A DNA stretch of 11,409 nt from JALZHR01 sp036389695 (GTDB lineage: Bacteria > Acidobacteriota > Blastocatellia > Pyrinomonadales > Pyrinomonadaceae). Both the position numbers and the translations under genes were made by a program. The notes beneath the pieces were generated by a model. It saw nothing but the letters and a program-made list of their open reading frames with translations. It did no database searches and had not been told where the DNA came from. Below, piece by piece: positions 1 through 6,172 of this stretch. Within the stretch, counting starts at the first letter, position 1. The number at the start of each line of letters is the position of its first letter. The stretch is from the NCBI GenBank assembly GCA_036389695.1, contig DASVWG010000444.1, positions 1-11,409 of the forward strand, read 5' to 3'.

Positions 1-1816
1 AATTCAAAGCCCGGAAAGCGCCGTTCGAGCTTTGGATGATATACCACGCGCCGTCGCGGAAGACAGCCAAATCAGTTTTACCGTCGCCGTCGTAATCGGC
101 GGGCGCGAGCTTATCCGAACTGATGCCGAACTGCGCAGCGTTAAATGAATTATTCGCGCTGTTGAGCCAATACCAGTTGCCGTCGCGAAAAACCGAGATG
201 TTGTCGCGACCGTCGTTTTCAAAGTCTGCGTAAACACCGTTCTGGAAAGTCGTGTTTTGCTGCGACACGGCGGCGCGGTTCGCACCGCTACCGATTAAGT
301 TTATTCTGCCATTGGGACGCACGAGAAGGTGTCCAATTTCGAGCGGGACGACGGAGCCGTTGTAATGCGTTACGAAAACTCTCAGCCTGCCGCGCCCGCC
401 CGGCGAGAAGTCGATGAGGTCTACATTGCCGAAAGATTTGTCGCCGGAGCCGTCCGGGTTAAAACGCACCTCGCTGGTGCTGCTGACATTGTCATAACCG
501 ATGATTTTGCCGTCCGGCTGAATCGCTTTGACGTATAAAGTTGATGCTCCCCAACTATCGAACGTTCTGTTGTATTGAGCGATGCCGCCGCTTCCGAAAC
601 TTGTGTCGAGCGATAAATCGCCGATGTTGAAACGAGCCATCGTCGGCTTTTGGCGTCCGCCCGGAACTCCGCTGAAGTTTCGGGCAGAACCGGAGACGAG
701 AACCTTGCTTCCGTCTCTGGTCAGATGAACGGAAACGGCGCGTTCGGTGAAGAAAGTGTCGAGTAATGAAAGATCGGTGATGTGGCGCACGGTTTCCATC
801 TGACCGGCAGCCGTCCAGCGCGTCACGACGAAACGCGTTCCGTTGCCGCAATTATTTGGATTGGTTATCGCGTCGAATCCGACGGCGATAATTCGCCCGT
901 CAGGCTGCACGCGCACGGCTGAGAACTGTGTCGGCGCAAGCGAGCAGCCCGCAGGAGCCGGCGGCGCAATCCAGCGCGCGATACCATTGCTGCCGAAAGT
1001 CGCGTCAAGCGTGCCGTTTGCATTTAAGCGAACAATCATCGCGCTGAATCCGGTGGTCGTCGAGGAATTGGTGGTATTGCGCGTTATACCGACGAGAACG
1101 ATTTTGCCGTCGGGCTGAATCGCCATATCGTAAAAAATACCTGCTGTCTCGCCAAAACGCCCGTCAGAGCGAAGTCCGGTTTGAAAAATCGCTTTGCCCG
1201 GGTCAATCGGAATCGAACAAATCTCATTCCCGCAGCTTACAAGAATCGGGAAGCCGCCGAAAGACGAGTCGAGCGTGCCGTTCGCGTTGTAGCGCACGAC
1301 GCAGGCATCCTGTCCAAACTGCGGCGACGGAAACGGAGCAATCTGAAGCACAGTGCATTGACCGGCAAAGAGGATTTTGCCGTCCGGCTGCACTTTCAGA
1401 ATTTGCGGCGTGTCGTTGCCGGGAACGCCGTCGAATTGGCTGTGAAAATTGGTGCGGACAAATCCGTTCGTCCCGAAAGATGTGTCAATCGCGCCCGACG
1501 CGGTGAACTTTCTCAGATAAAAGTCTCCTCTCAAATCATTGTCGGCGTGCCGCCCGCCGGCGATGATGGAGCCGTCCGGCGCGTAATCGCCCGTGAAGAA
1601 AATCGTGTCGAAAGTGTCCGTCGCCGGGGCGGTCGGGTTTTGCGGGTCGATGTAATAGCCGAGCGGCGCGGCGAACGTTTTATCGTAATCGCCCACAAAC
1701 GTAAATTGAGCCGAAGCCGTCTGAAAGCTGCCTGAAATCATCAGGAAGAACAAAGCCGATACAATTGAACTTAATGTTTTTTGCCGAAATTGGTTATTTT
1801 TCATAGCTGATTTCAC
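1..1816 (-). CDS. Secreted delta-60 repeat protein with FG-GAP/VCBS repeats (C-terminus outside window)
   Basis: Reading the minus strand from 1816 gives 605 codons with no stop, so the gene runs off the left edge. The start is taken as GTG at 1816 because AAAAGGAG (1834-1827) lies 10 bases upstream; the in-frame ATG at 1804 would be too far away. Residues 1-36 form a signal peptide with a hydrophobic core (IVSALFFLMI) and an ASA-Q cleavage site, so the protein is exported. The middle carries about six delta-60 type repeats, recognised by QPDGKI/QPDGRI plus NxNGTLDxSFG motifs. The last ~85 residues switch to FG-GAP/VCBS type, with DFENDGRDNISVFRDG and DYDGDGKTDLAVFRDG, the Asp-rich loops being likely calcium sites. 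Such repeats usually build beta-propellers; substrate and partner are unknown. It is divergent from the sigma factor gene and shares a 40-base upstream element with the kinase gene. Confidence 0.93.
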   Translation of the reverse strand, partial: MKSAMKNNQFRQKTLSSIVSALFFLMISGSFQTASAQFTFVGDYDKTFAAPLGYYIDPQNPTAPATDTFDTIFFTGDYAPDGSIIAGGRHADNDLRGDFYLRKFTASGAIDTSFGTNGFVRTNFHSQFDGVPGNDTPQILKVQPDGKILFAGQCTVLQIAPFPSPQFGQDACVVRYNANGTLDSSFGGFPILVSCGNEICSIPIDPGKAIFQTGLRSDGRFGETAGIFYDMAIQPDGKIVLVGITRNTTNSSTTTGFSAMIVRLNANGTLDATFGSNGIARWIAPPAPAGCSLAPTQFSAVRVQPDGRIIAVGFDAITNPNNCGNGTRFVVTRWTAAGQMETVRHITDLSLLDTFFTERAVSVHLTRDGSKVLVSGSARNFSGVPGGRQKPTMARFNIGDLSLDTSFGSGGIAQYNRTFDSWGASTLYVKAIQPDGKIIGYDNVSSTSEVRFNPDGSGDKSFGNVDLIDFSPGGRGRLRVFVTHYNGSVVPLEIGHLLVRPNGRINLIGSGANRAAVSQQNTTFQNGVYADFENDGRDNISVFRDGNWYWLNSANNSFNAAQFGISSDKLAPADYDGDGKTDLAVFRDGAWYIIQSSNGAFRALN

Positions 1817-1838
1817 TGTTAAAATTCTCCTTTTGCCC

Positions 1839-1878
1839 AATAGGGCGCAAAGCGGCGGCGAAACAGCCCACAAAAAAG
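1839..1878 (-). promoter_or_regulatory. Shared 40-base upstream element, copy A (delta-60 gene)
   Basis: Read on the minus strand (1878 to 1839), this stretch matches 2505-2544 without gaps at 32 of 40 positions. Conserved blocks are CTTTTTT-TGG-CTGTTTC at the start and TTT-CGCCCTATT at the end, with a variable stretch of about four bases between. It ends 22 bases before the GTG start and just before the AAGGAG ribosome site. The block spacing would suit -35 and -10 elements of an alternative sigma factor with a T-tract upstream, but that role is inferred. Confidence 0.55.
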
Positions 1879-1900
1879 TGATTTTTGAAAAAAAAATCCG

Positions 1901-1906
1901 TATAAT
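1901..1906 (+). promoter_or_regulatory. TATAAT -10 box of the sigma factor gene
   Basis: A perfect TATAAT lies 24 bases before the ATG at 1931. Upstream is an A-tract of nine bases (1888-1896) and a T/A-rich stretch, which may act as an UP-like sequence. No good -35 box stands at 16-18 bases spacing (GTGATT at 1878-1883 is poor). It suggests that the sigma gene is read by the housekeeping sigma factor. Confidence 0.45.
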
Positions 1907-1930
1907 CCGTTTTGCCTTCACATCAGCCGA

Positions 1931-2491
1931 ATGAAAGAGCCGTCGCCAGAGGTCACCGTCTTGCTCAACGCCGTCAGCGCGGGCAGCGAAAGCGCGCCCG
2001 AAAAGCTGCTCGAGATGGTCTATGACGATTTGCGCCGGCTGGCAGCCGCTTATATGCAAAATGAGCGCGCCGACCACACGCTGCAGGCGACCGCGCTGGT
2101 TCACGAAGCGTTTGTCCGGCTTATCGATTGGAAAAATGTTTCGTGGGAAAGCAAAGCGCAGTTTTTCGCCATTGCGGCGCAGGTGATGCGGAAAATTCTG
2201 ATTGACCACGCCCGCGTCAAAAAAGCGCAAAAACGCGGCGGGCAAAAAATCGCTCTGGACGACGCCGTCAGCTTTACCAGCGAAAAGGAACTTGATTTAC
2301 TGGCGCTGGAAGAAACCCTGCAAAGCCTGGAAACGATTGACGCGAGACAGGCGCGCATTGTCGAGCTCAGATTTTTCGGCGGGCTTTCGATTGAAGAAAC
2401 AGCGCACGTTTTAAACATTTCGCCGACGACCGTCAAGCGCGAATGGACATTTGCCAAAGCCTGGTTTCAGCGCGAGCTGAAAAGACAATAA
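1931..2491 (+). CDS. ECF-type RNA polymerase sigma factor (TIGR02999/ECF43-like)
   Basis: This 186-residue protein is a full-length extracytoplasmic-function sigma factor that would direct RNA polymerase to a small set of promoters. Region 2 spans roughly residues 10-95 (LRRLAAAYM, ALVHEAFVRL, AQFFAIAAQVMRKILIDHAR), and region 4 spans roughly 125-186 with the helix-turn-helix ELRFFGGLSIEETAHVLNIS. It belongs to the family in which region 2.2 reads LQ-T-ALVHEA rather than the acidic D-EDLVQE pattern. Known members of this kind (ECF43, e.g. EcfP of Vibrio parahaemolyticus) require phosphorylation of a region 2.2 Thr by a linked kinase; Thr54 is the candidate here by analogy. No anti-sigma gene is present. 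The kinase gene follows 68 bases downstream. The ribosome binding site before the ATG is weak. Family assignment is firm; kinase dependence is inferred. Confidence 0.95.
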   Translation: MKEPSPEVTVLLNAVSAGSESAPEKLLEMVYDDLRRLAAAYMQNERADHTLQATALVHEAFVRLIDWKNVSWESKAQFFAIAAQVMRKILIDHARVKKAQKRGGQKIALDDAVSFTSEKELDLLALEETLQSLETIDARQARIVELRFFGGLSIEETAHVLNISPTTVKREWTFAKAWFQRELKRQ

Positions 2492-2504
2492 GTTAACTCT
2501 CCAT

Positions 2505-2544
2505 CTTTTTTCTGGACTGTTTCCCCGATTTTTTACGCCCTATT
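2505..2544 (+). promoter_or_regulatory. Shared 40-base upstream element, copy B (kinase gene)
   Basis: This lies in the 68-base gap between the sigma factor and kinase genes and ends 15 bases before the kinase ATG. It is the partner of the minus-strand copy at 1878-1839: 32 of 40 bases agree without a gap, and similarity stops sharply at both ends. Eight mismatches fall mostly in the middle (four consecutive, 2528-2531). The pattern suggests two contact blocks and a spacer. An internal promoter for the kinase, possibly used by the sigma factor encoded next to it, is the favoured reading. Confidence 0.55.
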
Positions 2545-2559
2545 TGCTGAGGCTAAAAT

Positions 2560-5223
2560 ATGAAAAATCAAGATTGGGAAAAAATCAAAGACCTTTTCGC
2601 CGAAGTTTTGGAACAGCCCGAAGATTTGCGCGCCGATTGGCTGCGCGCGACCTGCGGCGCGGACTCCCGGCTTTTTGACGAAGTAAACTCTTTGCTCGCC
2701 GCTCACGACGAAACGGAAAATTTAATTGAAAGAAATGCTTTCGATATTGCCGACAAAACTGCTTTGACCGGCGAAGATTTCGCCGGAAAACAGTTCGGAA
2801 ATTATCGCATCATCCGTGAAATCGGGCGCGGCGGAATGGGCGCGGTCTTTTTGGCGGAAAGATGGGACGGCGAGTTTGAACAGCGGGTCGCGCTGAAAAT
2901 CATTCGCCAGAGCTTTGCCGATAAGGAGCTGGAAAAGCGTTTCCGCCGCGAACGTCAGATTCTCGCTTCCCTTAACCATCCGAATATTGCCCGGCTTCAC
3001 GACGGCGGAGTTTCCGCTGCGGGCGAGCCTTTTCTGGTGATGGAATACGTCGAAGGCGCGCGCATCGACCGGTTTTGCGAACGCGAAAATCTTTCGACCA
3101 GAGAAAGGCTGAAACTTTTTCTATCGGTTTGCAGCGCGGTTTCGTTCGCGCACCAGAATCTGGTCGTGCACCGCGATTTGAAACCGTCAAACATACTGGT
3201 CACCGCCGACGGCGCGCCGAAACTGCTCGACTTCGGCATCGCCAAATTGCTCGACGACGAACACGCCGACGAGCGCACGCAGACCGTTTATCGCGCTTTC
3301 ACGCCCGAATACGCCAGCCCGGAGCAAATCAAAGGCGAAAAAATCACGACGGCGAGCGACGTTTACAGCCTCGGCGTGCTGTTGTCTAAATTAGTGGAAT
3401 CGGAATCGCCTGCTCTGACGGGCGAAAATTTAATGCAGCCGCCGATGCCGAGCGCGGGCGGCAATACCGCTTTCAAATCGAACTCGACCAAACCCCAGCA
3501 GTCCACAAAGACCAAAAATCCAAAGCTGACGGGCGAATTACAGGCGATTATCGAGATGGCGCGGCGCGAAGAACCGCAGCGGCGTTTCGCTTCCGTCCAG
3601 CAATTCGCCGACGACATAAACAGATATTTAAACGGCTTGCCCGTCACCGCCCAAAAAGACAGCTTTACTTATCGCGCGACAAAATTTATCAGTCGCAACC
3701 GCATCGCGGTTTCTGCCGCGCTTTTGATTTTTCTGACTTTAATCGGCGGCATCGTCGCCACCGTCTGGCAGGCGCGGCGTGCCGCTGCGAATCAGGCGCG
3801 GGCGGAAAAAAGATTCTCGGACGTGCGCGGTTTGTCAAACGCGCTTTTGAACGACATCGCGCCGAAAATCGAACGGCTCGAAGGCGCGACCGAAGCGCGG
3901 CAGGCGCTCGTCACGCAATCGCTGAAATATCTCGATTCGCTCGCCGGCGAATCAGCCGACGATTTTGTTTTGCAGGCGGAACTGGCGGCGGCTTACGAAA
4001 AGGTCGGCGTTTTGCAAGGTGATTCGCGCAAACCGAGCCTGAGCGATTTTCGCGGCGCGATTGCGAGTCTCGAAAAAGCGCAAGCCGTTCGTCGGCGCTT
4101 ACTGGAAATCAATCCGAACGATGCGGAAAACCTCCGGCTGCTGGCGGATAACCTGCGTCTGCTCGCCATCAGAAGAATGGCGCAAAGCGACGTTGAAGGC
4201 GGCTTTAGAGACGGCAAAGAAGCCTTGCAGATTTACGAACGGCTGGTTGCTGAAAACCCCGGCTCGCTCGAATTACAAAGAGCGCTTCTCGAAACGCGAA
4301 TCGAAGAGGCGGCGAGTTACAGCAGCCTGAACAGAGACGCCGAAGCCATTCCGCTGCTTCAGCAGGCGGCTGGCAAAATCGAAGAGCTGCGCCGGACAAA
4401 CCCTGACGACACGGAAACCGGGCGAATTTTTGCCAAATGTCTGGCGGCTTTGGGGCTTGCGCTTTCGTGGGAATCTCGCCAGCCGGAAGCCGAAGCGGAA
4501 ATGGCGCGCGCCGTCGCAATCGCCGAATCGGTCGTCGCTCGTTTTCCGAACGATACGAATCTCAAACTGGAGCTCTGGAAAGTTTACGATACGGCGAGCA
4601 GCATTTATGAGCAAATTGACGACGCGCGGGCTTTCGAGCTGAGCGAAAAAGCCCGAAAGACAGTCGAAGAAATTATCGCTGCCGACCCGGCTGACGCGCA
4701 GGCGCGGCATAATTTGTCGAAAACTTTTTCGCGGCTCGGCGTTTCGGCTTCCAATCTCGGAAAGCACGTCGAAGCTATCGGCTTACTGGAACGAGCAATG
4801 GCAATCGTGCTCGAGCTGCAGGAGAAAGACCGCCTGAATCGCGGCTATGACCGCGACGTGATTGTGCTTTATACACGAATCGGTTTGGCGCGGATGAAGG
4901 AACGCGACTTTGCGAGCGCGCTCGCGGCGTTTCAAAAAAGCGCGGAGCTTTATGAAAAGCAGCTCGCCAATGATGCCGCTAACACAACCGTCCTGCGTGA
5001 TTCGGCGATTGCTTACAGGCACGCCGGATTAGCTCACAAAGAGCTTGCGAAAACCACCAACCCGCAAGCTCGTCAAACACATCTCGCAGGAGAAAAGGAA
5101 AATTATCAGCGAGCATTGGACGCGCTGTTGAAAGCTCAGGCTCAAAAGGCTCTGCCCGAATATAGTCGCAAACTTATTGAAACATACCGGAAAGACATCG
5201 CAGAACTCGAAAAAATCCGTTAA
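2560..5223 (+). CDS. Membrane-anchored Ser/Thr protein kinase with TPR region
   Basis: This is an 887-residue protein with a good ribosome site (TGAGG, 2548-2552) before its ATG. Residues 5-57 form the helical leader often found before the kinase in sigma-linked members. The kinase domain spans about 81-357: glycine loop GRGGMGAV (89-96), ATP-binding Lys113, Glu131, catalytic HRDLKPSN (204-211), metal-binding DFG (224-226) and TPEYASPEQ (248-256). All key residues are present, so it should be active. Residues 281-323 are a Ser/Thr/Pro/Lys-rich low-complexity stretch in the C-lobe. One membrane helix (about 382-402) follows, and the remaining ~480 residues are helical repeats of TPR type, predicted on the far side of the membrane as a sensing or docking part. 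Linkage to the ECF sigma gene suggests that the sigma factor is its substrate (inferred). The protein resembles PknB-type kinases but without PASTA domains. Confidence 0.96.
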   Translation: MKNQDWEKIKDLFAEVLEQPEDLRADWLRATCGADSRLFDEVNSLLAAHDETENLIERNAFDIADKTALTGEDFAGKQFGNYRIIREIGRGGMGAVFLAERWDGEFEQRVALKIIRQSFADKELEKRFRRERQILASLNHPNIARLHDGGVSAAGEPFLVMEYVEGARIDRFCERENLSTRERLKLFLSVCSAVSFAHQNLVVHRDLKPSNILVTADGAPKLLDFGIAKLLDDEHADERTQTVYRAFTPEYASPEQIKGEKITTASDVYSLGVLLSKLVESESPALTGENLMQPPMPSAGGNTAFKSNSTKPQQSTKTKNPKLTGELQAIIEMARREEPQRRFASVQQFADDINRYLNGLPVTAQKDSFTYRATKFISRNRIAVSAALLIFLTLIGGIVATVWQARRAAANQARAEKRFSDVRGLSNALLNDIAPKIERLEGATEARQALVTQSLKYLDSLAGESADDFVLQAELAAAYEKVGVLQGDSRKPSLSDFRGAIASLEKAQAVRRRLLEINPNDAENLRLLADNLRLLAIRRMAQSDVEGGFRDGKEALQIYERLVAENPGSLELQRALLETRIEEAASYSSLNRDAEAIPLLQQAAGKIEELRRTNPDDTETGRIFAKCLAALGLALSWESRQPEAEAEMARAVAIAESVVARFPNDTNLKLELWKVYDTASSIYEQIDDARAFELSEKARKTVEEIIAADPADAQARHNLSKTFSRLGVSASNLGKHVEAIGLLERAMAIVLELQEKDRLNRGYDRDVIVLYTRIGLARMKERDFASALAAFQKSAELYEKQLANDAANTTVLRDSAIAYRHAGLAHKELAKTTNPQARQTHLAGEKENYQRALDALLKAQAQKALPEYSRKLIETYRKDIAELEKIR

Positions 5224-5276
5224 GCAAACCTGACCGATACAAAATCAGGCAAACTCAATTAAATTCAAATTTAAGT

Positions 5277-5321
5277 CTGAAAATCCGTGTGTCGAAAGTT
5301 CGATTCTGTCCCCAGCCGCCA
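5277..5321 (+). pseudogene. tRNA-Phe(GAA) 3' half with encoded CCA; 5' half missing or decayed
   Basis: The 45 bases fit the 3' half of a tRNA position by position: anticodon loop CTGAAAA with GAA at 5279-5281, 3' anticodon stem TCCGT, variable loop GTGTC, T-stem GAAAG, T-loop TTCGATT, T-stem CTGTC, acceptor strand CCCAGCC (5311-5317), discriminator G, and CCA (5319-5321). The T-stem has one A-G mismatch (5296/5308). The acceptor partner GGCTGGG is absent upstream; the expected 5' half (about 5246-5276) is A/T-rich and does not fold as D-arm and acceptor, although GGC (5248-5250) and ACTCA may be remnants. It is either a displaced tRNA end left by integration of an element, or a decayed tRNA gene. 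Confidence 0.75.
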
Positions 5322-5330
5322 TAAACATTG

Positions 5331-5362
5331 AACAAAAGCGCATCCGAAGATGCGCTTTTGTT
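5331..5362. terminator. Bidirectional intrinsic terminator between convergent genes
   Basis: A perfect 14-bp inverted repeat (AACAAAAGCGCATC / GATGCGCTTTTGTT) encloses a CGAA loop at 5345-5348. The stem has a GC core and T-rich 3' flanks on both strands. It sits 9 bases after the tRNA fragment, where a tRNA terminator would be expected, and between the convergent kinase and response regulator genes, so it can stop transcripts from both sides. The rest of the 5224-5432 gap shows no gene. Confidence 0.9.
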
Positions 5363-5432
5363 TTCCGATAACACATTCAAATCTTCATCTTTTTCGGTCT
5401 CCTATCGCTCTTGCCCGTCTGCATCTTTGATT

Positions 5433-6092
5433 TTAGACAATCCTGTCGCGCAATGCTTTGCCGACGGCTTCGGATTTTGAATGAACTTGCAGCTTGTCAT
5501 AGATATTTCGCATATGGAACGAAACGGTCGTGTAGCTCACGCCCAGAGTTTCGGCGGCAGTCGTATAATTATGACCTTCAACAAGCATTTTTAAGAGCCG
5601 CGTTTCGTGCGGCGTAAGATTGTAGTCGGCTTTTTCCGGCGGGCGCACGTCGCGAAAAATATTAATCACGCGCCGCGCTACTTCCGGCGACATCGGCGAG
5701 CCGCCAGCCGTCGCTTCGCGCAGTGATTCGAGCAGCTTCGCCGGCGGCGTTTTTTTCAAAAGATAACCGCTCGCGCCCGCGCACAAGGCGTTGAAAATGC
5801 GCTCGTCATCGTCATAAACGGTCAGCATTATCAAAAGCAGGTCGGGAAATTTTTCTTTCAGCAATTTAATGCCTTCGATGCCGCTCATGCCGGGCAAACC
5901 GATGTCGCACAGAACAATATCGGCATTTTCCGGTTTGATGCGCGGCAGGGCTTCTTCCATCGAGCCGAATTTCGCGGCGCAGATGAAGCCGTCCGTGCCG
6001 CCGACGAGCATCGCCAGCCCGTCGCGAATTTCGCGGCGGTCTTCGATGATGGCAACTTTTATTTTTTCCTCTTTGAAAGCGAATTCAGTCAT
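5433..6092 (-). CDS. NarL/LuxR-family response regulator
   Basis: This 219-residue protein is the DNA-binding partner of the sensor kinase encoded 80 bases upstream on the same strand. The receiver domain spans about 10-130: acidic pair Glu17/Asp18, phosphoacceptor Asp63 in CDIGLPGMSG, Thr91 in MLTVYDDDE, and Lys113 in GYLLKK. After a linker, the LuxR-type helix-turn-helix spans about 156-216 (LTPHETRLLKMLVEGH, TAAETLGVSYTTVSFHMRNIYDKL). All phosphotransfer residues are in place, so it should act as a phosphorylation-controlled transcription regulator. The ribosome site is weak (AAGG only three bases before ATG). Its operator sites cannot be deduced here. The 3' end faces the strong terminator at 5331-5362. 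Confidence 0.96.
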   Translation of the reverse strand: MTEFAFKEEKIKVAIIEDRREIRDGLAMLVGGTDGFICAAKFGSMEEALPRIKPENADIVLCDIGLPGMSGIEGIKLLKEKFPDLLLIMLTVYDDDERIFNALCAGASGYLLKKTPPAKLLESLREATAGGSPMSPEVARRVINIFRDVRPPEKADYNLTPHETRLLKMLVEGHNYTTAAETLGVSYTTVSFHMRNIYDKLQVHSKSEAVGKALRDRIV

Positions 6093-6172
6093 AAACCTTA
6101 GCGGGGCGGAACAATCTTTATCATAAAGCTTCGGGCGGCGCTCGCGCCCCGTTTATCTGAACGGGTAAATTT

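Noticed and set aside
1181..1735. 184-codon open frame on the plus strand
   Set aside because: It is antisense to the delta-60 gene, is Arg/Val-rich without any motif, and the minus-strand frame reads through with signal peptide and repeats.
1831..1848. GCCC-(loop)-GGGC hairpin before the delta-60 gene
   Set aside because: A four-pair stem that is absent from the second copy of the shared element, so it is not the conserved feature.
1885..1890. TTGAAA as a -35 box for the sigma gene
   Set aside because: It is only 10 bases from the TATAAT, too close for normal sigma-70 spacing.
5229..5250. CCTGA/TCAGG inverted repeat after the kinase stop
   Set aside because: Five pairs with an 11-base loop and no T-tract; the 14-bp hairpin at 5331-5362 is the credible terminator.
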